From [Clostridium] clostridioforme AGR2157 (GTDB lineage Bacteria > Bacillota > Clostridia > Lachnospirales > Lachnospiraceae), in the NCBI RefSeq assembly GCF_000424325.1, contig NZ_AUJR01000011.1, positions 1-64,000 on the forward strand: a stretch of DNA of 64,000 nucleotides, in the 5' to 3' direction. This document shows, piece after piece, positions 5,816 through 14,729 of this stretch (the stretch's first letter is position 1; every line of letters begins with the position of its first letter). Below the pieces are notes generated by a model. It did not search any database. It saw only the letters and a list, made by a program, of their open reading frames with translations, and was not told the DNA's origin. Made by a program: the position numbers and the translations under genes.

Positions 5816-8803
5816 TTATGAGAGGACAGGGAGCATGTAAAATGAAAAACGAATATCGTTCTTTCCCTTTATATGGTATGCCTTCTCCACATCGCTTCCC
5901 CAGCTGTCAATGCCGCCGACGCCGCGCAGTGCGCCCAGGATACGGATGACGCTCCGGAAGCTTTCCGGTAATTCTTCCTGATGATAAACCGCCGCGATTT
6001 GATGCTGCGTGTATGGAAGCACGGAGAAATTGAACGGTCTCTCGGACATCAGAAAAATCAATTCTCCCACCTTCATACGGTAGGTGTCTTTGTGATTGCC
6101 GCATTCCTGCGGAACCAGATAGGGCGTCATGCAGGTCGCGCTTTCATAAGAACCAAAGCTCGCCCCCTTATAACGATCCGGATAAGTCTCTCCTGAAAGG
6201 CCGTCCCAGGAATATCCTTCCTGTTTTTCTGCGGTCACAAACTGCAGGCCAAACGCCGGAAGATCCGGAAGACTCTCATTTCCCTTATAATCCAGATATA
6301 CCTTGATCTTTCCGTAAGCATTCACACGGTAAGTAACCGTAACAAAGGTTTTGGGAACCGTTGCGGTCGCAAATATATAACGGATCTCCACTTCACGGAT
6401 GTCTTCTCTTGCAGCTTTTCGTTTCGTAAACTCAAGAGGCACCAGTTCCTCTGAAAAATCATCTCCAAATTCTTCTACTATACATTCTACTGCAGTACTG
6501 TAAAGGTCAGCTCCCGCCCAGGCTGCGCTTCCTGCCGGATAATTGCAGCCCATGTCGTTTTCAGTAGGCGCCCGCCAGAAAGTTGGCTTCGGAGCGCGGT
6601 GTACCTGTTCTTTACCACGAATGATTAAAGAAACCGGTCCGCCCTTATCGAAGGAAAATACATAGTGAAAACCTTTCCCGTATAGTCCGAGGTTACAGTC
6701 GGCATGGATCACCTTTAAATAGGGTCCGACGTTCCTGCCGCTATCTGTCATTCCTTTATCAAAGCTTTCCTGGTTCACAATAGAGGAACCGGCGATTCCC
6801 GCAGGAACTTTATATTTGGGACCGCCCACCGTGCTTAAAGTTACCGGATAATCCGGATATTTCTCCAGCTCTCTGATCACATCCAGCCTGCAGGCCTCTC
6901 TTTTTTCGGCATTTGCAAGGTCATAAGCCAAACGGTCTTCCTTGCTCATATACCAGTAACGCACTTCATCCATGGCCGGTTTCTCCGTTCGATCAGCAAA
7001 CAGCAGCCCATTGGCACAGAAAGCGTAATCGGTGGGGCGTTCTCCGAAATCGCCGCCATAGCGCAGCAGGTCTGTGAAATCCCCATTCTCATCTTTCTGA
7101 TACAGCGCCTGATCGATGAAATCCCACAGGAATCCGCCCTGGAACATGGGGAATTCTTCCCGCAGCTTCATATAGGATTCCAGGCCGCCCATGGAATTGC
7201 CCATGTCATGCATGTATTCACAGAGGCACATAGGCTTTTCCGGTTCATTCTCCAGATATTCCCGTACTGCGTCCGGGTGCGGATACATCCGGCTTTCAAT
7301 ATCCGTGATAAAATCAAAGTCCCTGTCGTAAAAGACGCCTTCATAATGCACCAGGCGATGAGGATCGGATGCATGGAAATACTCGCACATCTTTTGAATG
7401 ACCGTACCAACATGAGATTCATTTCCTGCTGACCACCACAGGATGGACGGGTGGTTTTTATCCCTCTCGTACATGGACACGGCGCGATCCAGACAGCAGC
7501 CAAGCCAGTCCTCGTTGTTGTGCGGAATATTCCAGGAGACTTCTGTGATCCCCATTTTCATGCAGGTGCCGTGGCTTTCCAGATTTGCCTCATCCATGAC
7601 GCAGATGCCTGCCTCGTCACAGAGGCGATACCAAAGGCTCTGATTTGGGTAATGGGAAGTCCTTACGGCGTTGATCCCGTTTTTCTTCATGACCGCAATA
7701 TCCCGACGCATATCCTCTTCAGTTATCGCACGTCCCGTTTTCGCATTCCATTCATGACGATCTACACCGTTGACTAAAAGCCTCTTCCCGTTAAGCTTCA
7801 TGACCTTGTCCTCGATCTCAAAATGCCGGAACCCAATCGAATAGGGAACGATCTCTACCACATTCTTTTCTTCATCCCGGATGCAGATAACAAGTTGGTA
7901 TAAATGAGGTTTCCCTACATCCCAGGGGGTGATATTCTCCAGCTCTACAATTCCAGTCCCGCACAATTCATCAGCAGCTATGCTTCCGTTTGAAATGTTA
8001 TTCGATTTTCCGTCACTCAGATTCCATATGACGCTTTTTGCTGTGCTTCCTGACAGTTTGGCGGTGAAAGAGAAGAGTCCTTTTTTTCCGGAAACATCAT
8101 AATCCGCTATGACTTTGAGGTCTTCCACATGGGCTTCCGGCTTCGCATAGAGGAAAACCTCACGGAAGATTCCGGAAAAGCGGAAGAAATCCTGATCTTC
8201 GATCCATGCCGCAGAGCTTCTTTTATAAAGCTCCACGCATAGCCGGTTGCCTGTTGGCTTCACGAAGTCGGTAATATCAAAGTCGGACGGCGTAAAGGAA
8301 TCTTCTCCATATCCGATGAAGTGACCGTTCAGCCATACATAAATTGCTTCCTCTGCCCCCTGAAAGGAGATGCAGATCCTCTTGCCGATCAGGCTGTCTT
8401 TTAAATCGAATTCTTTCACATAACTGGCGACCGGATTATTTTCCCAGTCAATGTGGGGCGGACGTAAGAAAGCGTGCCCATCCCAGGGATAAGTGGTGTT
8501 CGTATACTGAATCTGTCCATATCCGGCCAGCTCCAGATGCCCCGGTACGCTGATCGTATCAAATCCGGAAATGTCGTACCTTTCTGTCATAAACTCCGTC
8601 GGACGTTCATCTGGCTTTGAACTCCATTTGAGCCTCCACGCACCGTTCAGAGACTGCTTTAGCGTGGCGTCACCCTTTTCCCAGGTAAGCGTGTCCTCGT
8701 AAAATTCATGATCAGAATGAGCCGGAAGACGATTTACCTGAAAAACCTTCTGGTCTTCGAGCCAGTTCAGGTCTGCTTTCGTTATTCTGTTCTTGTTATT
8801 CAT
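5816..8803 (-). CDS. lacZ: Beta-galactosidase (GH2)
   Basis: A 995-aa cytosolic enzyme that hydrolyses terminal beta-galactosides, chiefly lactose to glucose and galactose. Length and order match LacZ: jelly-roll sugar-binding domain (FRFSGIFREVFL, about 205), immunoglobulin-like domain, TIM barrel and C-terminal small-chain domain. The acid/base Glu is in SAGNESH near residue 460 and the nucleophile Glu in CEYMHDMGNSMGG near 528. GVDRHEWN near 345 and VMDEANLESHG near 404 are further signature blocks. The start is set by AGGAGG five bases upstream. It lies 9 bp after the symporter gene in one operon and is divergent from an AraC regulator. Confidence 0.95.
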   Translation of the reverse strand: MNNKNRITKADLNWLEDQKVFQVNRLPAHSDHEFYEDTLTWEKGDATLKQSLNGAWRLKWSSKPDERPTEFMTERYDISGFDTISVPGHLELAGYGQIQYTNTTYPWDGHAFLRPPHIDWENNPVASYVKEFDLKDSLIGKRICISFQGAEEAIYVWLNGHFIGYGEDSFTPSDFDITDFVKPTGNRLCVELYKRSSAAWIEDQDFFRFSGIFREVFLYAKPEAHVEDLKVIADYDVSGKKGLFSFTAKLSGSTAKSVIWNLSDGKSNNISNGSIAADELCGTGIVELENITPWDVGKPHLYQLVICIRDEEKNVVEIVPYSIGFRHFEIEDKVMKLNGKRLLVNGVDRHEWNAKTGRAITEEDMRRDIAVMKKNGINAVRTSHYPNQSLWYRLCDEAGICVMDEANLESHGTCMKMGITEVSWNIPHNNEDWLGCCLDRAVSMYERDKNHPSILWWSAGNESHVGTVIQKMCEYFHASDPHRLVHYEGVFYDRDFDFITDIESRMYPHPDAVREYLENEPEKPMCLCEYMHDMGNSMGGLESYMKLREEFPMFQGGFLWDFIDQALYQKDENGDFTDLLRYGGDFGERPTDYAFCANGLLFADRTEKPAMDEVRYWYMSKEDRLAYDLANAEKREACRLDVIRELEKYPDYPVTLSTVGGPKYKVPAGIAGSSIVNQESFDKGMTDSGRNVGPYLKVIHADCNLGLYGKGFHYVFSFDKGGPVSLIIRGKEQVHRAPKPTFWRAPTENDMGCNYPAGSAAWAGADLYSTAVECIVEEFGDDFSEELVPLEFTKRKAAREDIREVEIRYIFATATVPKTFVTVTYRVNAYGKIKVYLDYKGNESLPDLPAFGLQFVTAEKQEGYSWDGLSGETYPDRYKGASFGSYESATCMTPYLVPQECGNHKDTYRMKVGELIFLMSERPFNFSVLPYTQHQIAAVYHQEELPESFRSVIRILGALRGVGGIDSWGSDVEKAYHIKGKNDIRFSFYMLPVLS

Positions 8804-8812
8804 ATGATCCTC

Positions 8813-10207
8813 CTATTCCTGTCTCTGTATTTCCGGTATCGCTCCGTGTTCTTCATCCCATTTCGCATTTGCCTGTTCCACCTTCAGCATATAGAGAAGA
8901 AGTGTAATCAGAACATTTAAAAGGAACGGCGCCCAAAGGTACATAAAGTTCAGCATGTTAATACAGGACTGAGGCTGCACAGCGGCATTTCTCACATATC
9001 CGCCCGCGGCAAGCAGCCATCCGCCAAGTGCCGTTCCGACACCGCCCCCGATCTTCGTTCCAAGAGAAGTGCAGGAGTACATAGTTCCGTCAATCCGCTT
9101 TCCTTTTGTTCTCCAGGTATATTCGGAGCAGATAGCGATCAGCGCATTCAGATCTCCCTGCAGCGGACTTGTCCCGATATAAGCCAGCGCTGTGAAAGCG
9201 AGCATCAGAGGAACATTGCGCGCAAGTCCGGTTACAATGACCAATGCCCTGAACACGGTTGCCAGCACGTAGCCGGATAAATTTATCTTATAAATCCCTT
9301 TTGCCTTTTTTACGATCGCGGGCGTCAGCAGCAGTCCGATAATGATCGGTGCGTTCATCGCTACGGAAAAACTTCCTAACAGGTTGGCATCCCCCAGCAC
9401 ATAGGTCATGAAATAAATCCCCATTGCAGTCAGGGCGGAAGAGACCTGGCAGCAGATATAAACGCCGCAGATGATCAGATAATACTTATTGGCTATCAGC
9501 AGCTTCAAAGAATCCAGAAGAGAAATTTTTTCGTCCTCTGTTTCGCTTACATCTTCCCCTTCAAGAGCCAGTTCTTCCGGCGGAAGCTCTTTTACAGAGA
9601 ACACAGAGAATGAATTGACCAAAAGACCTATGATCGCGTAGATGATCGCCACCGTTCTCCATCCGGATGCTCCGCCGCCAAAATGGCTGACCAGACCAAC
9701 CGTTACCGACTGAATCAGCACACTTGTACTGAATGCGAAAATGAAACGGATCGAACCTATCTGCACACGTTCATGTCCGTTCTTTGTGATCAGGGCGGTC
9801 AAAGCAGAGTAAGCAATGTTATTGGCTGTGTAGAAAACAGCGTTCAGCATACTGTATGTAATGAAGAACCATGCATACTGTGCGGTTGTACTGATTACGG
9901 ACGGTACAGAATAGATGGCCACCAGGAGTATTGCACATCCGATATAGGCGTACAGCATCCATGGCCTTGCTTTCCCCAGACGGGAATGCGTCTTGTCGAT
10001 CATGGATCCAAAAAAGATGTCTGTGACCCCGTCAAAAATCTTGGAAAACATCATCAGTGTTCCTACGATTCCTGCGTTCATCCCCATCGTGTCGGTCAGA
10101 TAAATCATAACAAAAGCTGAGAGAAAGGCATAAACAACGTTGCCTGCAATGTCCCCTGATCCATATCCGACCTTGTTAAACCAATTCAAATATCGTCTTT
10201 CGCTCAT
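8813..10207 (-). CDS. GPH-family sugar:cation symporter (lactose permease type)
   Basis: A 464-aa inner-membrane transporter with about twelve hydrophobic segments. The N-terminus (NKVGYGSGDIAGNVVYAF, then YLTDTMGMNAG and FDGVTDIFFGSMIDKT) is the glycoside-pentoside-hexuronide:cation symporter signature, the group of MelB, LacS and XylP. It lacks the C-terminal EIIA-like regulatory domain of streptococcal LacS. As first gene of the operon with lacZ it most likely imports lactose or another beta-galactoside with a cation. The ribosome site AGGAGAAGGAG is strong. The substrate is inferred from its neighbour. Confidence 0.88.
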   Translation of the reverse strand: MSERRYLNWFNKVGYGSGDIAGNVVYAFLSAFVMIYLTDTMGMNAGIVGTLMMFSKIFDGVTDIFFGSMIDKTHSRLGKARPWMLYAYIGCAILLVAIYSVPSVISTTAQYAWFFITYSMLNAVFYTANNIAYSALTALITKNGHERVQIGSIRFIFAFSTSVLIQSVTVGLVSHFGGGASGWRTVAIIYAIIGLLVNSFSVFSVKELPPEELALEGEDVSETEDEKISLLDSLKLLIANKYYLIICGVYICCQVSSALTAMGIYFMTYVLGDANLLGSFSVAMNAPIIIGLLLTPAIVKKAKGIYKINLSGYVLATVFRALVIVTGLARNVPLMLAFTALAYIGTSPLQGDLNALIAICSEYTWRTKGKRIDGTMYSCTSLGTKIGGGVGTALGGWLLAAGGYVRNAAVQPQSCINMLNFMYLWAPFLLNVLITLLLYMLKVEQANAKWDEEHGAIPEIQRQE

Positions 10208-10240
10208 AATGGTTTACTCCTTCTCCTGTATTGTGACAAA

Positions 10241-10269
10241 ATTATATTAAAATTTCTTGCATGCAATTC
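10241..10269 (-). promoter_or_regulatory. Symporter-lacZ promoter (weak -35)
   Basis: On the minus strand a perfect -10 TATAAT (10246 to 10241) has a poor -35 GAATTG (10269 to 10264) 17 bp away. A good -10 with a poor -35 suits activation by the divergent AraC-type protein. Confidence 0.5.
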
Positions 10270-10292
10270 GTTTTATGCTATAATAATAGCAT
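10257..10292 (+). promoter_or_regulatory. AraC-gene promoter with overlapping palindrome
   Basis: TTGCAT (10257-10262) and TATAAT (10280-10285) are 17 bp apart. A palindrome ATGCTAT-AATA-ATAGCAT (10275-10292) covers the -10 and likely start point, a position where a bound regulator would repress its own gene. The -35 regions of the two divergent promoters overlap here. Confidence 0.6.
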
Positions 10293-10365
10293 AATTGCAA
10301 TATAAAAGCATATAAACTATATTTTCTGAAATATGGACAAAATGATACTATAAAGGAGGAACGCG

Positions 10366-11280
10366 ATGTATATCAATGTTGCATATCTGGACAATATGCT
10401 GGAAAGCTATCTGACGCCGGTCGATTATGAAGATAAAACCGTTCCTCTGAAAGTTCTGTGCTGCGGTTTTTATCGCATAACGGAAGCGGACTCTGTTGTG
10501 GAAACAGCAAGGCCGAATGGGCGAAAGGATTACCAGCTATTGTATTTCCATTCCGGGCGCGGGCATTTTTCTTTTGATGGGGAGGACGCCGGAAGAGAGC
10601 GCTGCCCGGTCACGGTAACCTCCGGCCAGTTTGTTTTGTTCTGCCCGGGCGACCGGCAGGTATATGAATACTATTCTTCGGACCACACCGAGGTATATTG
10701 GATCCATTTCACGGGGAATGCAGTGGAAGGCATATTGGAGCAATTCGGCTTTTCCGGCAAGGAGCAGATCTACTGGGGAGGTGTGTCCCTAGAATACCAG
10801 AATCTTTTTCGCAAAATGATCAAGGAGCTGCAGCTGTGCAGGAAAAACTATGAGGCGATCATTGCCTGTCAGTTTCAGGAATTGCTGGCACTGGCTGGTC
10901 GGAACCGACACAATCCTTATGTGGCTGGAGGTTCTATGGAATCCATCATCAATGAAGCTCTTGTTTATTTTGATGAAAACTATGCAAAGCCCATCAATGT
11001 AAACGCGTACGCTGCTTCCGTCTATACCAGCCCCTGTTGGTTTATCCGAAGTTTCCGGAACTATATTGGGATGACGCCCTTGCAATACATTATCAATGTG
11101 CGCATATCCAACGCCCGGGAATTATTATTAAATCCGAAATTTTCAATCTCAGATGTTTCCCGGTCTGTCGGCTATGAAGACTCACTTTATTTCAGCCGGT
11201 TTTTTAAGAAAAACGTGGGGATTTCTCCAAAAGACTATAAGAAGGCTCTCCAGAGCAGGCAATCCGGATCTGAAGAATAA
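10366..11280 (+). CDS. AraC-family transcriptional regulator
   Basis: A 304-aa regulator. The N-terminal ~170 residues form a cupin-like sensor domain (FYRITEADSVVE, YQLLYFHSGRGHFSF, VLFCPGDRQVYEYYS, EVYWIHFTG). The C-terminal ~100 residues hold two helix-turn-helix motifs: VNAYAASVYTSPCWFIRSFR and the conserved second motif SISDVSRSVGYEDSLYFSRF, ending in GISPKDYKK. The start has AAAGGAGG nine bases upstream. It is divergent from the symporter-lacZ operon and probably activates it when a galactoside or derived sugar binds the cupin. The inducer is inferred from context. Confidence 0.92.
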   Translation: MYINVAYLDNMLESYLTPVDYEDKTVPLKVLCCGFYRITEADSVVETARPNGRKDYQLLYFHSGRGHFSFDGEDAGRERCPVTVTSGQFVLFCPGDRQVYEYYSSDHTEVYWIHFTGNAVEGILEQFGFSGKEQIYWGGVSLEYQNLFRKMIKELQLCRKNYEAIIACQFQELLALAGRNRHNPYVAGGSMESIINEALVYFDENYAKPINVNAYAASVYTSPCWFIRSFRNYIGMTPLQYIINVRISNARELLLNPKFSISDVSRSVGYEDSLYFSRFFKKNVGISPKDYKKALQSRQSGSEE

Positions 11281-11420
11281 TTTATATCTGAATCCTTATA
11301 ATTTTAATCCGCCGTTCATCATGAGGAAGGCGAGGGACGTCTGCATCTTCTGATGGTGGATGACAGGATTCCTGCGGGAGCAAAGCTGTATTAAAGTTAA
11401 TATAAAGTATTTAGATAATG

Positions 11421-11458
11421 ACCGGGGCGGGATTTGTGAAAATCTTGCCCCGGTTTAT
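11421..11458 (+). terminator. Rho-independent terminator after AraC gene
   Basis: ACCGGGGC (11421-11428) pairs with GCCCCGGT (11447-11454), with inner GATTT/AAATC pairing, followed by TTATT. It lies about 140 bp after the AraC stop codon. Between them (11281-11420) a 23-codon open tail reading VHHEEGEGRLHLLMVDDRIP ends at 11395 and may be a gene remnant I cannot place. Confidence 0.8.
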
Positions 11459-11526
11459 TGCTTGAGCGTGGACACAAACAGTTTGTCACAAACGCACTTT
11501 TTATTAAGACAATCCGGGTTCCTCCT

Positions 11527-11640
11527 GTTATAATGAAATGAACCAGACCAGGAGGTGGCAGAATGAAGAATCAAAAGGATATAGTGAGAAAGGTCATTGA
11601 TACCTTATGTGATATTTGGTTGATATTAGCTGTCCAGTAG
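11527..11640 (+). CDS. Tiny 25-aa reading frame with promoter and RBS, possible gene remnant
   Basis: An ATG at 11563 opens a frame to TAG at 11638-11640 (MKNQKDIVRKVIDTLCDIWL then five residues). An extended -10 promoter TGTTATAAT (11526-11534) and a strong ribosome site AGGAGGTGG (11550-11558) precede it. The good initiation signals on so short a frame suggest the 5' end of a gene whose body was deleted; alternatively it is a real small peptide. I do not recognise the sequence. Confidence 0.35.
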
Positions 11641-11685
11641 TATAAAATAATAATTCATCAACCAATAACTATTGGAGAAAAGAAT

Positions 11686-11940
11686 ATGGACAATTCAGCC
11701 ATTAACCAACCAACTCATGAGCGTATTTCTCAAATAGAGATGGAAAAACGTCTCAAAGAAGCTGGCAAGCAAGAACAATTTTATTCTATTGCTCTATTTG
11801 ATATATTAGGATTCTCTAATTACGTCACCACACACGGTAATCAGACAATTTTAGAATTATATAATAAATTGCGTCAGCCTTTGAGTCCGGCGGCTTTTTC
11901 CAAGTCTTGTAATATACCTTGGGATGTTGTATATTGTTAA
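11686..11940 (+). pseudogene. Truncated nucleotide-cyclase-like gene (5' part only)
   Basis: The gene keeps a start (ATG 11686 after GGAGAAAAG) and an AT-rich 5' end unlike the GC-richer genes around it. Residues about 30-65 read FYSIALFDILGFSNYV, a Gly/Asn-rich turn and ILELYNKL, which resembles the first strand and helix of class III nucleotide cyclase/GGDEF-like catalytic domains (F-D-I-L-G-F-S/T). About residue 65 (near 11880) the sequence changes character and the frame ends in unrelated residues. The complete protein would be several hundred residues, so this is a broken copy. Similar stand-alone cyclase-like genes occur in accessory islands; function here is lost. Confidence 0.5.
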
Positions 11941-11987
11941 TACAATGCCTGAAACAGCCTGACATAAGGCGAACATAGGAGGAATGT

Positions 11988-14168
11988 ATGGAGGAATGTA
12001 TGGAGGAAAAGGGAAAGAAAGCCACCAGCCGCACAGCGGCAGCAACACAGGACAAAAGCGCGGTGAAGGACAGGAAAGCCTTAAGACCGGCCAGTATTGA
12101 CCACCTGGCCCTGCCCGGCACCATTCACCTGGTACCCATGGACTACTTAGGAGGATATGCGGTCAGGCCAGGATTCTATGAGATAAACGGAGCCACCGCC
12201 ATACCGGGGGGAGTCAATTTTACGGTGTATTCCCATGGAGCCACTGCCATTGAGCTGCTCCTGTTTAGGCGGACAGAGGAGGAGCCCTATGCGGTTCTTC
12301 CCTTTCCAAAGCATTACCGCATCGGCAATGTGTACTCCATGATTGTGTTCAAGCTGAACATCGGCGAATTTGAGTATGCGTACCGGGTGGACGGTCCCTA
12401 TGAACCGGAAAAGGGGCTTATATTTGATAAGAACAAGTATCTGCTGGACCCCTATGCCAAGGCGGTTACCGGACAGAGCCGGTGGGGGGACCCGCTGCCG
12501 GGATGCCAGCACTATAAGGCCAGGGTGGTCAAGGATGACTTTGACTGGGCGGATATGGCCCAGCCCCTGACACCCATGGAGGATTTAATCATTTATGAAC
12601 TTCATGTAAGGGGATTTACCATGCACGGCTCCTCGGCCGTACTTCATCCCGGAACCTTTGATGGATTGGTGGAAAAGCTTCCCTATCTGCTGGAGCTGGG
12701 CGTGAACGTGGTGGAGCTGATGCCCATATTTGAATTCGACGAGATGCAGGATTACCGGGAGGTGGACGGCCGGAAGCTTTATAATTACTGGGGATACAAC
12801 ACCGTAAGCTTCTTTGCACCCAACACCAGCTACACTGCCAGTACGGAGTACAACCGAGAGGGCAATGAACTTAAGAACCTCATACGGGTGTTCAACCAGC
12901 ATGGGATTGAGGTCTACCTGGATGTGGTATTCAACCATACGGCGGAAGGAAATGAAAACGGGCCCTTCTTTTCTTTTAAAGGATTTGATAACAATATATA
13001 CTATCTGCTGACTCCTGAGGGATACTACTACAATTTCAGCGGCTGCGGCAATACCTTAAACTGCAATCACCCCATTGTCCAGCAGATGATTCTCAACTGC
13101 CTCCGTTATTGGGTTACGGCCTACCGAATTGACGGGTTCCGCTTTGACCTGGCCTCCATCATGGCGCGCAACGAGGACGGCGCGCCCATGAGCAAGCCTC
13201 CCCTGCTTCAGAGCCTTGCCTTTGACCCCATTCTGGGCGATGTTAAGCTCATAGCCGAGGCGTGGGATGCGGACGGCCTTTATCAGGTGGGGACTTTCCC
13301 GTCCTGGAACCGTTGGGCAGAGTGGAACGGCAGGTACAGGGACGACATGCGCCGCCATATCAAGGGAGACCAGGGCATGGCACAGGCGGCGGCCCTGCGA
13401 ATCGCCGGCTCCAGAGATATATATGCGGACCATGACAGGAAGAACGCATCCGTAAATTTCATTACATGCCATGACGGTTTTACCCTTTACGACCTGTTTT
13501 CCTACAATGTAAAGCACAATGAATCAAACGGATGGAACAATACGGACGGCGCCAATGACAACAACAGCTGGAACTGCGGCGCGGAGGGGGAGACAGACGA
13601 TCCTCAGGTGGAAGCCCTGAGGCGGCGCATGGTGCGCAATGCCTGCGCCCTCCTCATGTGCAGCAGGGGAACACCCATGTTTCTGGCAGGAGATGAGTTC
13701 TGCAACACCCAGTTCGGCAATAACAATGCCTATTGCCAGGACAATGAGATTTCCTGGCTGGATTGGGAACGGCTGGGACAATATAAGGATATATTCCGTT
13801 TCTTCCAGTATATGATACGGTTCCGCAAGACACACCGCCTGGTACGCGCCAATGTGAGCGGCGGGGCCTGCGGCTTCCCGGATGTGAGCTTTCACGGAGT
13901 GATGCCCTGGTGCAGTTCCTTTGCGGAGTATGAGCGCTATGTGGGTGTTATGTTTGCCGGCCGGGAGGAGGGGGAAGACCCCCAGACCGTGTACATTGCA
14001 TCCAATGCATATTGGGAACCCCTTGATGTGGAGCTGCCGGTCCTTCCGGAGGGAATGGAATGGGAACTGGCGGCAGACACGTGGGAGGATGTCCCCTGTC
14101 CGGGCCCCCTGGGGGGAAATGGATTCAGAATTCGTCCAAGAACCGTGATGGTGCTGGTGGGAAAATAG
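11988..14168 (+). CDS. glgX: Glycogen/starch debranching enzyme (isoamylase-type GH13)
   Basis: A 726-aa cytosolic enzyme that cleaves alpha-1,6 branches in glycogen or maltodextrin. After a ~50-residue charged leader comes a CBM48-type domain (NGATAIPGGVNFTVYSHGA), then the GH13 barrel: LDVVFNHTAEGN (about 305), GFRFDLAS with the nucleophile Asp near 386, IAEAWD with the acid/base Glu near 423, and CHDGFTLYDL with the third acidic residue near 495. The long NNSWNCGAEG loop is typical of GlgX/TreX enzymes. The region GGAATGTATGGA repeats at the start, offering ATGs at 11988 and 12000, each with a ribosome site. The gene stands alone; a glg cluster is not present in the window. Confidence 0.92.
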   Translation: MEECMEEKGKKATSRTAAATQDKSAVKDRKALRPASIDHLALPGTIHLVPMDYLGGYAVRPGFYEINGATAIPGGVNFTVYSHGATAIELLLFRRTEEEPYAVLPFPKHYRIGNVYSMIVFKLNIGEFEYAYRVDGPYEPEKGLIFDKNKYLLDPYAKAVTGQSRWGDPLPGCQHYKARVVKDDFDWADMAQPLTPMEDLIIYELHVRGFTMHGSSAVLHPGTFDGLVEKLPYLLELGVNVVELMPIFEFDEMQDYREVDGRKLYNYWGYNTVSFFAPNTSYTASTEYNREGNELKNLIRVFNQHGIEVYLDVVFNHTAEGNENGPFFSFKGFDNNIYYLLTPEGYYYNFSGCGNTLNCNHPIVQQMILNCLRYWVTAYRIDGFRFDLASIMARNEDGAPMSKPPLLQSLAFDPILGDVKLIAEAWDADGLYQVGTFPSWNRWAEWNGRYRDDMRRHIKGDQGMAQAAALRIAGSRDIYADHDRKNASVNFITCHDGFTLYDLFSYNVKHNESNGWNNTDGANDNNSWNCGAEGETDDPQVEALRRRMVRNACALLMCSRGTPMFLAGDEFCNTQFGNNNAYCQDNEISWLDWERLGQYKDIFRFFQYMIRFRKTHRLVRANVSGGACGFPDVSFHGVMPWCSSFAEYERYVGVMFAGREEGEDPQTVYIASNAYWEPLDVELPVLPEGMEWELAADTWEDVPCPGPLGGNGFRIRPRTVMVLVGK

Positions 14169-14227
14169 GGCGGTTTCTTAAGCCAAATTCCAGTTCCTTA
14201 CAAAATCATAAAAATTGATTTATAGTG

Positions 14228-14256
14228 TCGCAAATCTGAAAAAGTTGTGGTATACT
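14228..14256 (+). promoter_or_regulatory. Extended -10 promoter of membrane-protein/cdaA unit
   Basis: TGGTATACT (14248-14256) is an extended -10 element; the -35 at 14228-14233 (TCGCAA) is poor. It lies 39 bp before the first of the two membrane-protein genes. Confidence 0.5.
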
Positions 14257-14294
14257 AAATTGATATGTTATGAAAAAGCGTAAGAGGTACCTGT

Positions 14295-14729
14295 ATGCTG
14301 AACGAAGAAAAGGTCAGATATATGACTGGGCTGGCCATATTTGAAAAGAATGAGGGCAGGAAGATATTTCCCATTAACCGTTATTTTAAAAAGGATTATG
14401 TCGGCGGACAGATGTTCCGCTCCTTTTTCGGTTATACTTTCTGCTACCTGTTGATTCTGCTTCTGTGGATACTCTACAAACTGGACGTGCTGTTGGGCGG
14501 CATGAGCATAGAAGAATTGCTGGAGTGCGGCAGGAACTGGGGAATCCTTTATGCGGGGGGACTGGTATTTTACCTGTTTGTGACCTGGATTGTATATTCC
14601 AGAAGGTACGACTACGCATCACGTTCCCAGACCATGTATGCCTCCAGACTGAGACACCTGGTCAAGAAATATGACAACAAAGACAGGACCGACAGAACCA
14701 AGGACAACAGAGGAGGAAGGGTTCGATGA
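14295..14729 (+). CDS. Small membrane protein, unknown function
   Basis: A 144-aa protein with two clear membrane segments: SFFGYTFCYLLILLLWILYKL (about 41-61) and GGLVFYLFVTWIVY (about 88-101). Both ends are charged and likely cytosolic; the C-terminus is very basic and hydrophilic (DNKDRTDRTKDNRGG). No known domain is recognised. Its stop overlaps the start of the next gene by four bases (ATGA), so the two are translationally coupled and probably act together. The pair leads the cdaA-cdaR run, hinting at a link to cell envelope or c-di-AMP control, but no motif proves it. Confidence 0.75.
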   Translation: MLNEEKVRYMTGLAIFEKNEGRKIFPINRYFKKDYVGGQMFRSFFGYTFCYLLILLLWILYKLDVLLGGMSIEELLECGRNWGILYAGGLVFYLFVTWIVYSRRYDYASRSQTMYASRLRHLVKKYDNKDRTDRTKDNRGGRVR

